This document shows, piece after piece, positions 1 through 9,034 of a stretch of DNA of 16,786 nt (its first letter is position 1; every line of letters starts with the position of its first letter). This stretch comes from Coprinopsis marcescibilis (Eukaryota > Basidiomycota > Agaricomycetes > Agaricales > Psathyrellaceae). The stretch lies in NCBI GenBank assembly GCA_004369085.1, contig ML210551.1:1-16786 (forward strand). Reading direction: 5' to 3'. Both the position numbers and the translations under genes were made by a program. A model generated the notes under the pieces. The model ran no database searches and had not been told where the DNA came from. It worked only from the letters and a program-made list of their open reading frames with translations.

Positions 1-27
1 GTATCAGGTTTGATGGGAGTTCAAAGC

Positions 28-40
28 CTCACATGACTGA
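28..40 (+). promoter_or_regulatory. Conserved upstream box, SGFA copy 1
   Basis: The sequence CTCACATGACTGA lies about 110-125 bp before the proposed ATG of SGFA copy 1. Twelve bases (TCACATGACTGA) recur exactly before copy 3 (8907-8918), and the core CTCACATG recurs before copy 2 (1155) and copy 4 (12227). CACATG fits the E-box form CANNTG. A role as binding site is inferred from conservation between paralogues only. Confidence 0.4.
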
Positions 41-41
41 T

Positions 42-63
42 TGTTCGCTCACGTGAGCGAACA
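42..63. promoter_or_regulatory. 22-bp perfect palindrome centred on CACGTG
   Basis: Bases 42-63 read the same on both strands without mismatch, centred on the hexamer CACGTG, the classic E-box/G-box bound by bHLH factors. It sits about 90 bp before the ATG of SGFA copy 1 and directly after the shared CTCACATGACTGA box. No counterpart of this length is seen before the other copies. The palindrome is directly visible; function as a dimeric factor site is inferred. Confidence 0.4.
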
Positions 64-151
64 CGAAAGTAGAGCCCAGTCACTTGCTCTCAACCATAAC
101 GCATGGCGCGAATTTATCTTCCAGTCTTCCTCCCGCCTCACACATCGAATT

Positions 152-1019
152 ATGAGTTCAATTGTTGCTGTCAGCGGGTTTGCCGTCACGGCCAAAGACT
201 TCATACAGATTATGGCATTGTTTCCCGCCGTCAAAGCCATAATGTCCAGATTCTGCCAACCGCAGAATGCCACCATTGTGCACGCTGGCGCCGGTTATAA
301 GATTTGGAGAGATTCTCAACCGGCCAAAATACAGAAATCAATTGAAATATGTTGTATGTCCTTTCGGAACCCCGATTCTGACAAAACCCACTCAACACTA
401 TCATTTGCGTTTTCTTCAGTGCTGCGATGCGCGATGCCGGGGGGCAAACCACCCTCCGCTTCTACTCATGTAATCTTCACCCTGAGAGGGATTCCGTTGG
501 AGAACAATGATACCAAGATCGACTCAAAGCACGAATCCCGATTATCTTTTTGTTGCTAGTGCTCCGGGCTGCTACGCCAGGGGAGATGGTGCCCAATGCC
601 TCCTCCACCCACGTATTGTTTGCCCTGAGATAATTCCGTACAAAACCAGAGCTGTAAAGCTCGACCCCACTCATTGTGTCTACTCCGTTGTCACAAAACA
701 GACCCAAGATGGTCAAAACAAACTACTTCAAATGCTCGATTTTATCAAGTCTCAACAAGGACCTACACTGCGACCAGAGCGGTTTAAGTTTGCATGGAAG
801 GTTCAAGAGTTTCCAAAGGGAACATTTTACTGCAGAATTGGTATGTACTTTGCCTATCCCAATGCCCATGCATCGGACTGATTCAACATGCAGAGACCTG
901 AACCCCAGCCTGACATGATGTACGGTGTATCTCGGATGATACCATGTCACAAATCGCCAAGACAATACCCGGTCTTCAGTCAATAAATATCACCCCCGAG
1001 TCGTTCTATAATCTATCGG
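152..1019 (+). pseudogene. SGFA family copy 1, rearranged and 3'-truncated
   Basis: Exon 1 (152-353) is intact: it starts M-S-S-I-V, carries the SGFAV motif, a CQP motif and Y-K-I-W-R-D, and ends in phase 1 at a GTATGT donor. Exon 2 begins at 420 after a TTCTTCAG acceptor but runs only to about 535. There it meets sequence matching the 3' end of intron 1 (TTTTTGTTGCTAG, 547-559), followed by a second exon 2. That second exon 2 has a stop (TAA at 630) from a small deletion relative to copy 3. Exon 3-like sequence (896-1019) has a further deletion and frameshift. No exon 4 with the second repeat module is found before copy 2 starts. It looks like a recombination chimera of two paralogues and cannot encode a full protein. 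The family is not recognised. Confidence 0.7.
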
Positions 1020-1154
1020 TGTGGAGGGCAAAGCTCCCAGCTCACAAACTAGTATAACCCTGTACGCATCAATGAACAAACTACACAATTGTACATCGGG
1101 CCTCGCTGCCAATCTCTTGCCCACCTTTCTTATTGAACTCAATCTGATCAATGG

Positions 1155-1162
1155 CTCACATG
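1155..1162 (+). promoter_or_regulatory. Conserved CTCACATG box, SGFA copy 2
   Basis: CTCACATG occurs about 115 bp before the ATG of SGFA copy 2, matching the core of the box found before the three other copies. Only the eight-base core is kept here, so chance cannot be excluded for this copy alone. Confidence 0.3.
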
Positions 1163-1275
1163 GCCGTAATATGCCATATGGTCCGAGGACCGAAAGCAGA
1201 ACCGTGCCGTCGTTTGCTGATCAGGTTTGCTGTCAACGTCCACTACTTACTTTCCACTTGATCCAAAGCGTAGTA

Positions 1276-2503
1276 ATGAGCACTGTATACTTCGTCAGCG
1301 GCTTTGCCGTTTCTGTCGTAGATTTCATACGTGTCATGATAATGATCCCCGCTGTCCGCACTATTGTGGCCAATTTCTGCCAACCAAAAAGTGCCACTCT
1401 TATTCACGCAGCTTCTGGATACAAATACTGGAGGGACGCTCAGCCAGAGAAAGTCAAGAGGCTAATGCCACACATTTGCAGTATGTATCTTCAGCCGTAG
1501 TTCCAAACAGCACCACTAACTAAAGCCTTTTGTCATGTCAGTGATGCGACTTGCGACCTCAAGAGCGGGCAAGCCACCGAAAGAAACAACACACATATTA
1601 TTCGCTTTGAGAGGGGTTGCCCTCGAGAACAAGGATGTCAAGTTCGATCCCAGTGTCCCAGACCACGCGGCTTTTTCTACAGAGACAACACGATCGCGAC
1701 AGGCTGCTTCAAATTCTCGACTTTATCAGATCCAATCAAGGACCCAGGCTCCGGCCAGAAAGGCTCATCTTCACCTGGAGAGCTCAAGAGCTGCCACGCG
1801 GGACGTTCTGCCCTGGATCGGTATGTTTTACTACCTGATAAGTCTTTGTTGCAGTGTAATGACTATTTACCATTCGTACTCCTAGACGCTGGATCGCGAA
1901 TCTGAAGAAATGCTCTACGGTGGATACAAGGTTTCTGCCGAAATCATGAAAAGAATCGCTCGAGAAACCCCCGAGCTAAGAGATATAGAGGTCGGGAGCG
2001 ATGACTACTACAACTATTCGGTGTGGAGGTGAGAGCTTCCTGCAGATAAGAGGGTTCACGCGCCGCGTGCCTGGCGTTTGTCATGGTTTTTTTATTACTT
2101 ACGAATTGTTTACGAACACTGATGTTCGCCTACAGTAACATTCCAGTTGTCTGCCTCAGGAGAGGAATTCGGTACTAAAGACACCTGCTTTCTCACCAAC
2201 TTGGCGGTCAATCATCGATGGGATGATCAGGTCTTGGACCCCAAGCACCCCCACTACAAACTCCTTCGCTCGGAAACTGCTGCAGATCGGAATAAGCTTG
2301 ACCGGTTCTTGAGACTCCTGAAGCAAGAAGGTGGTCCACCATTGGAAGCCAAGGACTTCGAGTACAGCTACACTATTGGTCCTCACATCTCCTACGTACG
2401 TTTATCCACTGCTCGTCCGACGAGGCTTGACTCTGACATCCTACCGCGCTCTAGTTTGAGGCCAGAGATAGCCGAAGATGAAAAGACGCCTGTAGCTTCG
2501 TAG
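1276..2503 (+). pseudogene. SGFA family copy 2, full-length but frameshifted in exon 2
   Basis: All exons can be placed: 1276-1480 (phase 1 end, GTATGT donor), 1542-1820, 1886-2020, and 2147-2395 or onward. Exon 1 starts M-S-T-V-Y and carries SGFAV and C-Q-P motifs. Exon 2 encodes the first repeat module but is 279 nt against 278 nt in copy 3. The frame breaks between about 1675 and 1692: THILFALRG lies in one frame and DRDRLLQ in the next. Exons 3 and 4 are open, and exon 4 encodes the second module (DTCFLTN to KDFEYSY). The C terminus is either read-through to TAG at 2501-2503 or, after splicing 2396-2454, a stop at 2481. A single sequencing error could also explain the shift, in which case this gene would be intact. 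Product unknown. Confidence 0.65.
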
Positions 2504-2509
2504 TGCAAA

Positions 2510-2515
2510 AATAAA
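2510..2515 (+). promoter_or_regulatory. Possible polyadenylation signal after SGFA copy 2
   Basis: AATAAA lies 7 bp after the read-through stop of copy 2 in A-rich sequence. The position suits a 3'-end signal, but fungal polyadenylation signals are loose and this is one short motif. Confidence 0.3.
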
Positions 2516-3682
2516 ATGCGGACGCATTATCAACTTCTTCTTTTACCTCTGTATAATGACGAAATGAGCTGAAATGTACTTCAACTCATTTAATCATATC
2601 CAGTCAGTCACACATTGCATATTGCTCCGAGGCTTACACGTATAGAAAGTTAGGCCTGACCTGGTACGAGTCTCTTGGAGCGCTGCGGGCTGCTCACAGT
2701 TGGCTCCACTGTGGAGAACCCGTCTTGCCTGAGTGCAGCCAAGCCGTAGTCACCTATTTCGATCGATCACCCTCGCCGACGCGCGCCTATTCCCTATCCC
2801 AGCTCCACCTTCCACATTGCCCCAGAACTGTACAGTTTATGGGCGGAGCTTCGGAACGTACCGATTGCGAGTATATCTACGGTATATGCATACCTTGTAC
2901 TTCAGCTTCCTGGTGCTCTTCGGCCAGGGACTTACCAATCCAACAATCACTTCATGTTTCGCTTTCGGGTTCATCAGCCACGCGAGTGAACCCCGTCTTG
3001 TTTGGGCCTACGCACTTCGTAGCCTCACACCACCATGTGCCTCAACTCAGTCTCGTACACGTTAACGACTACTGAAGACAAACCTTTTGCGTTAGTATCA
3101 TTGTCACCAATATCAAAATTGGATGGTTTATAGTTTAATGAAAGAGAGACAGCAGGGCTTTGGGCGAGAGAGCTTTCAAAATGCCTAGTGCACGGTTGAC
3201 AGTCTCTCGGCGTGTCGTACTATTGCAGGCACACTGTGTCTGAAATCTCAGAGCTTTTTGCACCTGCTCAGCCTCCTTGAATACCCAGCCAATCAACAAA
3301 AATGTGATTGTTTAACTCATTCACGAAAGTTATACTAGGTGTCGTAGTACTAAATCTCGGTCATAGTAGCCTGGATTCATGTACTGTGGGTCAGATTAAA
3401 TTTACTTTGTGAATCTTGTCACTATCAACTCTGCGAGCCCCAGGACTGAGCAGTGACATATTATCTGGACTTCGAGGTAAGAGTACCCAGGCACCTGGGG
3501 GAGCGGCGCTGCTCAGACAGCAGACCTTAGTAAGCTGAGTGATGTCGGGATGCGGCGCATCAATTGCTGACCAAACCTCATGAGAACGAGTGTTCCCGTG
3601 GCGTGTCGGACCTCTGCGTAGTGTTACACCATGACCACGATACTTGCAATACGTCGACTGACCATTTCCTCTCATCGACAAC
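2516..3682. other. Intergenic stretch, nothing assignable
   Basis: Both strands hold only short overlapping open frames (for example 2725-3075 plus and 3391-3744 minus) without recognisable motifs, paralogue similarity or convincing splice structure. I see no repeats, RNA gene or transposon ends. It separates SGFA copy 2 from the M43 peptidase gene. Confidence 0.5.
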
Positions 3683-3799
3683 ATGCCTCCCACCAATGCA
3701 ATCACAGTCGAATACTGGATAAGGGACGATTCTATGCGGTGCAAACGCTGTGCATTCCAGTTATGGATCTGTGTACGTTCCCGTCCAAGGTTGGGCTAG
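3683..3799 (+). other. Short open frame with FYVE-like W-x2-D and C-x2-C pattern
   Basis: A 38-codon frame starts at ATG 3683. It contains W-I-R-D-D followed four residues later by C-K-R-C-A-F, which recalls the opening of a FYVE zinc finger (W-x2-D then C-x2-C). The later RRHHCR-type motif and remaining zinc ligands are absent, and a GTACGT sequence follows directly, so this could be an orphan exon, a relic or chance. No function can be claimed. Confidence 0.15.
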
Positions 3800-3954
3800 A
3801 CAATTTATTAACCGAATAGAACAGGTCACAGTATATCCATGTAACCATGGCATCTCTGACATGGCTCCATGAGATGTGAGATTGAAACGCCTACAAAAGG
3901 CTCTCAATCTGGGATTTTAACGATGTCTCAGTCTTTAAGACCCACCATCATCCC

Positions 3955-5170
3955 ATGCGCTACGCGTCGTTGGTTCAGGGCCTGTCCATGGTCTTGTATG
4001 CCTCAGCTAGGATTCGAGCCCAGTGAGTATGCTGTATAGTGTATGAACCTCTCACTGACACCGAAGAGCAGAAGATGTGGCTCTGAAATCCTGCCGCAAC
4101 AGGTTCTCGCCGCTGAGAAGGACTTTGCCCTCAAGTCCACGATAGAGGCCTTACAAGCAAATCTCAGCGACATAGCCACCATGACGGTCCAAGTACACTT
4201 TCACGTCATCGCAGCAGAAAGCTCTGTGCTTGGAGGTTGGATTCGGTTCGTCCCCGTCAACTTCGCTCTCTCATTAGCAACTTCACTTACGCGCCCCAAC
4301 TCTCTAGGGACCATCAAGTACAGTCGCAAATCCTAACGCTGAACCGCGATTTTGAATACAGCGGGACGGGATTACGTTTCGAGCTTGTGAACACGACTAG
4401 GACCATAAATCCTGACTGGTTCCACAACGTACGGTCTGGGAATAGCTTTCAAAGGGCGATGAAAACTGCTCTGAGGTCTGGCGGAGCTCGGGATCTCAAC
4501 ATTTATTCGGTTGGGTAAGGGACGATTCGTTGCTTTCACGTATGTCTGCTGATTGCCTTCTCGTTGGTTTAATACAGCTTCACAAACGCATCCTTGCTCG
4601 GATACGCTACATTCCCACTTATGTACCAATTCGACCCGCTAGATGATGGAATCGGTGCGTCGATTCCGAAAGCTCCACCGCCGATGTCGCTTACCGGTCC
4701 CTCACCCAGTCATTCATCACGCCACGGTACCCCCTGGATCCAAAATCCCGTACAACAGAGGTCGGGTGAGCAATCATATCTACATAACTTTCACGATTGT
4801 CGATTACTGAACGGGTTTCGATTTATCGCTCTTGTAGACTGCGGTCCACGAAGTTGGGCACTGGGTTGGCCTCTACCATACCTTTCAAGACGGTTGTTCG
4901 CATGTCGGAGATGAAGTTGTTGACACCCCTCCAGAGGCTGGTCCGGCTTATGGCTGTCAGGTGGGGCGGGATTCATGTCCAGAACATACGGGGTTGGATG
5001 CTGTTCGTGAGTGGGCGTCAATTATTGGAGATTATTGGTGTCGCTGACGTGCTTTTCCTGTAGATAACTTCATGAATTACTCGGATGACGCCTGCATGAA
5101 GGAGTTTACGCCTGGTCAGGTCGTTCGGATGCGAGCTCTGCTATCCATATTTCGAGGAATACCCATGTGA
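3955..5170 (+). CDS. Secreted M43 (pappalysin-like) zinc metallopeptidase
   Basis: Exons: 3955-4022, 4072-4245, 4308-4514, 4578-4654, 4710-4765, 4838-5006, 5064-5170. All six introns are GT-AG and 49-72 nt, the sum is 858 nt, and the frame stays open for 285 residues. The start fits a signal peptide: residues 1-22 begin M-R-Y-A-S-L-V and are moderately hydrophobic, followed by the R-C-G-S-E opening seen in fungal M43 proteins. The zinc site is HEVGHWVGLYH at 198-208, with H198, H202 and H208 as ligands and E199 catalytic. The metzincin Met-turn follows as H-N-F-M-N-Y (M254). Family motifs F-H-V-I, V-Q-S-Q-I-L-T-L-N, LLGYATFP, Cys pairs, and a terminal P-G-Q-V-V-R-M-R are in order. The product is probably an extracellular protease. 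Family assignment is firm; substrate is unknown. A decayed partial copy lies at 10790-11111. Confidence 0.9.
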
Positions 5171-5421
5171 TGTAGTCCCTTATCGGATCGCTGCATCCAA
5201 CACGGGAGTATTGACCATACTCATACGGAGTGAAACCATTAATCGGAAATCCTAGACTGACTCGAGCGATTCGTGTGGGATGAACATGAAGAGATCAGAG
5301 CAATTCAGCTTCGCCTACAGGGCTCAAGTAACAAGCATTCCCTAGACTCCCGGACGTCAATCGGATGTGATGCTGTCTAGGGGACACAAACGCAAAATTG
5401 GGGCGCTTTTCGAACTCGCTT
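4816..5421 (+). repeat. Segmental duplication, left copy
   Basis: From just before M43 exon 6 to about 250 bp past its stop, this segment matches 10768-11459 in the same orientation. Long runs are near-identical (the two exons), while the intron and 3' flank carry indels. The shared flank past the stop includes the CCTAGACTGACT region near 5252 and 11236 and the GCGCTTTTCGAACTCGCTT run near 5402 and 11441. Boundaries were judged by eye. Confidence 0.8.
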
Positions 5422-5733
5422 AGGCTTTTATCGAGCGGCAACGTCTGCTACAGCCCTGGGGATGATTCAGAATCACTGGGATACCTGCTACGGGCTGCGT
5501 CAGTATTGCGACCTGACCCTTGACTGACCCATCGCGAGGTGAATGAGTATGAGGGTTTGTGTGGCACAGGGCTTCAAACCAATCATTAGAGGCTGAAACT
5601 ACTTTCGCGTCGCCATGTCTTTGGTTACCAGAACCGATTCTATATGATCAACATTTGATGTATGTAAGAACAGCTATGTAACAGAACATTTAACGCAGCT
5701 GCACCGCTACCTGAGAGGCCCTTGATCTTGTTC
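5171..5733. other. Intergenic stretch between convergent genes
   Basis: This is the 3' flank of the M43 gene, part of the duplicated block up to about 5421, and then the 3' flank of the minus-strand gene ending at 5734. I see no open frame worth reporting and no RNA gene. Confidence 0.5.
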
Positions 5734-8525
5734 CTAAACATCTCCTTCGGAGTCGGAGTCCTCTCTCTCAGACTCGAATTCATCATCCGAGCACAGTCCG
5801 TGCTTGAGACCGGATCTTCCGTGCTCCCTGATGGCCTCCAGCTCTTCGATAAAACGCTTGTCGTAAATAGAGATCCAGCCAATCTCCTCTCTGTATATGT
5901 TTCCACCTCGGGGACCGCGACGCCACATAATGAGCAAGACCTGGTTCTGGATGATACCAATTCCTAGAAGCTTACGCTCCCAGCGCGTGACTCCAAGCTT
6001 TCGCTTATACATGAAGAGCTGAAGGCGGACAACATTCTTTGTGTAGTCGTCAAGCTTGGATCCTATCTCGCAGATAGCCAGAACAACATCGTGTTTCCCG
6101 GGGTTGGCCCTGATGGCGTCGATTGTGAGGTCTGGAAATTTTGCAAAGCCTTTGACGTATTTGCCTGCCGAGCAAAGACGTAAGGATAAAGTTGAGGTGC
6201 CTGAGATTAGGGAGCGTGCTTACCTGTCGAATCTGTGGAAACAATCGAAGAATCGGGGTCGACGATGCTTGTTTCTTCGTCCTCTGAATCGGATTTTGGA
6301 AAGGGAACGTCTGGATCATCTCTATCTGTAGTATCCGTCAGATTACAGATTACGTCCGATAGCAAGATGTAAATACTCACCAGGACTTTTCTCATTGAAA
6401 ATGCCTCGGATAGGTCGCTGTGGCTTCACCAGGAATTGCTTTATCGGAAATTTAAGCTGGAAGAAGGCTCCCCAGGGGCCATAGGTTTGGTGCTGATACT
6501 TCTCTGGATTAAGGTCCCATGCATCAATACGAGCTTGCAGGGAGTATGGAATGACAGTATCGTCCGGGTCAAACTTTCGAGGAAACTCCTTGGGGATAAC
6601 AAATCTTTTGGGATATTGTCAGATGTCAGATGATATGAATGAAATTCGTTACACTGACCTCTCCCTTGCTCGCTGAGATTCCGCGTATGCCTTGATCTTC
6701 GCGATCTCCTTGACAAATTGAGGATCGAAGATACTCATCCAGCCGCTCTTGTGTTCGACCAGGGATCCTAACTCATCCACCCATTCAATAACTTGAACCC
6801 GGACACCTACAATACATATACCAAAAAGTATCCCACTCCAGCGCTCGGTCGTTGCTTGGTTCATGTAGAGCGTAAGCTGTACGTGCGTGTCCCAGTATAC
6901 CTTTTCGCGCTGTTCGCGTGTAAGGTCTCCGCGAGGAAGAGACGCAATTTCGACGATTGCCAGTACAAGGTCCGCCAATGGATTCTCGTCTTTGTTAGCG
7001 CCCCAGAAGTAGTCAATGGTGAAGTCAGGATATATTCTTCCCCTGTTCTCAACTAATACGCCTAGATAGGAATAAGCTTTATTTTCCCGGAACATGATCA
7101 GGTCAGGTTCACGTACCACATGAGTCCACAGATACATTGACTAATTTCTCGTCGTCATCAGAGCCCAAGCTTGAGTCGTTGAGCGGCTGAGTGTGACCAT
7201 TGTCAGCTTTTGCTTCTGGACCATGAACATTACTTCCAATAATAGATCCAGGATCTGGACTTGGAGACGATAGAGGCAATGCATTGGATGCAGACAACAG
7301 GAAGTCTGGAAAGCGGCCCATCCCTTCTGGAATATGGCTTGATGGAGAGGAAGTTGCATGCAGCCCCTGTAGGGTTAACTGGGGCTCATGTGCTTGTATT
7401 TTGCCGTGGTCTTCTGAGGAATCACCCGAGGTGAGCGTCTGTGCTTGAAACTCGATGTAGGACCACTCAAGGTCATTCTGCGGCATAAGCTGTGGAGAAG
7501 AACAAAACGGTTCATCCGAGCCAAACGACGCGTTGTCGTGAAGCTCATCCGTCTGGTCCTGTAGCCGGCAAACAGGAGCATCCTTGAAAAAGGCATTTTC
7601 TGATTCCTGCCAAGAGAGCTCCGCTGAGTCAAATAACATTGCCCGGGCTGCAACATCCTCCAAGACTTCGAGCCCTTCTTTAAGAGCGTTGTCTCCTGGA
7701 TATGAATTTGATTGATTCTCGATGGGCTTCGAAGCCTTGTGGAAACCCGTATAAGAAGTGTCGTCGGATGTTGGACACAAGCGCTCCCGTACCCACGGCT
7801 CCTCTAGTAAGGTTTCGACTTGCTCTACCTCCAGTTGAGACTTGTCTTGTTTGGTAGCTCTGGTGTAAGAAGCGGCATCACCAGCTACTGAATAGTCCTC
7901 CGCGAGTACATCATAACCTCTAGCATCGTCGGTACTGCCTTGAGCCTTTTGCTTGGCGTAGTCTTCGTGGGCGTCTCTAGCAGAGCATGAAGTACTGGTG
8001 CTCCCGAAATCTTTGAAAGTGCCTTCGGTACTGTCTTCAGTCTCTTGCTGGAGTATTTGCCGGACATTGAAAGAGTCACAAGATGAGGATGTGATGATGC
8101 TCTCTAGATCTTCGGTGGAAGATGTTGAACCATCGCTCTGACCTGGGACGAGGTCAAGAATGGTCTGGGATGCAAGGTACGCTTCGAGTCTTGGTAGCGC
8201 ATATGAGGTGTCGCTCTCTGGAGAAGGCTGGTTAGTTTGTGTTAAAGTGCATCGATAGCTATGATGACATACCCGGAGGGCCTGATCCCACCAGTGGCCT
8301 CAAAAGCTTCTGAGGTTTGACGAGGTAGTGTTCTGGCTGAAAGATGGTCATGAAGAGAGTGTTCCAGAGGCCATAAGTGCGGAACTGGGACTTTGGTGGA
8401 GAAAGCAACCAGGCATCGAAGCGAAGTTGAATGGCGCGGGGCAGCTCTGCTTCTGGAAAGAAATGCCGTTTAAAGTGGCCTTTAGGCATGGGTTTACCAG
8501 GAACTCTGAGAGATCTCCTGGCCAT
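5734..8525 (-). CDS. 837-residue protein with two tandem PD-(D/E)XK-like units
   Basis: Exons on the minus strand: 8525-8273, 8217-7117, 7061-6659, 6604-6381, 6325-6224, 6164-5734. Introns are 54-59 nt, all GT-AG, and the sum is 2514 nt with the frame kept throughout. The protein repeats one plan. Module N occurs at 1-84 and 586-660: RFDAW/RIDAW, TYG-x-W and LVKPQ at identical spacing. A linker follows (exon 2, acidic and Ser-rich, 85-451; exon 5, short and acidic). Then comes a domain with PDFTID/PDLTID (463, 705), LAIVEI/LAICEI (E489, E727) and QLTLY/QLFMY (Q513, Q743). P-D, E and Q-x3-Y recall RecB/Cas4-type PD-(D/E)XK nucleases, but the E-x-K lysine is Ala or Gly. The C terminus is acidic. 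Start 8525 was chosen because module N begins there; an in-frame ATG at 8693 is less likely. Function unknown. Confidence 0.8.
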
Positions 8526-8906
8526 TGTGAATGAAAGTAGCGAAAAAACGCAACACGATACGCTCTGAAAATTTCTGTCTCTGACAATGTAAAGCAGAGC
8601 GTGTACACGTGGTATGTTGTAGCTTTTTAATAAGCACGAGGCTGCGACTCTGTCACTCTGAGGATTTATTTCGGAGTTTCTGCCATACTCCATCTTGGCG
8701 GCAAATTCTCGGACTCGAGGACACCGATTTATTATAATAAATGTGTTGCATACACGACTGTATCAAGAAAGAATGGTTACATATATGAAACGAATTGGGG
8801 GCACTTGCACTTCTTATTCCTTGTGAACTATCTAAAAAGCCGAGCTTACAGGTTGCTTTAAAGCTATACTTGAGCTTGATTGTATGCCGATTCGGCCATC
8901 AATAGA
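8526..8906. promoter_or_regulatory. Divergent intergenic region between the 837-residue gene and SGFA copy 3
   Basis: About 510 bp separate two divergent gene starts (8525 minus, 9035 plus), so promoters of both must lie here. It is partly AT-rich (around 8730-8745, TATTATAATAAAT). The minus-strand frame stays open to 8693 but lacks paralogue support. No further motif was identified apart from the conserved boxes at 8907 and 8964. Confidence 0.45.
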
Positions 8907-8918
8907 TCACATGACTGA
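8907..8918 (+). promoter_or_regulatory. Conserved TCACATGACTGA box, SGFA copy 3
   Basis: This 12-base sequence is identical to bases 29-40 before copy 1 and lies about 120 bp before the ATG at 9035, close to the spacing in copy 1. A second shared string follows in both: CTTGCTCTTAACCA at 8964-8977 against CTTGCTCTCAACCA at 83-96, both about 70 bp before the start. Confidence 0.4.
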
Positions 8919-9034
8919 TGTTTGATATCAACTCCCACTGGATTCGTCCATCGTTGCGCCGTTCTTGCTCTTAACCACGTACCACAACGAACTCAAGTTC
9001 TATCATGCATAACACAGCTGACACACCAAAGACC

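Noticed and set aside
41..559. 172-codon open frame starting at ATG 41 as a gene
   Set aside because: It includes SGFA exon 1 in frame but runs through the intron donor at 354 and begins far upstream of the start conserved in the other copies. The 5' part covers the palindrome and promoter box.
4011..4022. tRNA B-box-like sequence GATTCGAGCCC
   Set aside because: It lies in the signal-peptide exon of the M43 gene, and no A-box or cloverleaf partner strands are present.
6649..7137. Separate 162-codon gene on the minus strand
   Set aside because: Its first 25 codons are the end of exon 2 and an intron (7062-7116). Splicing joins it in frame to the exons on both sides, so it is exon 3 of the 837-residue gene.
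7920..8055. Imperfect repeat with CGGTACTG in the linker exon of the 837-residue gene
   Set aside because: Two partial matches of about 30 bp inside low-complexity acidic coding sequence are too weak to report as a repeat feature.
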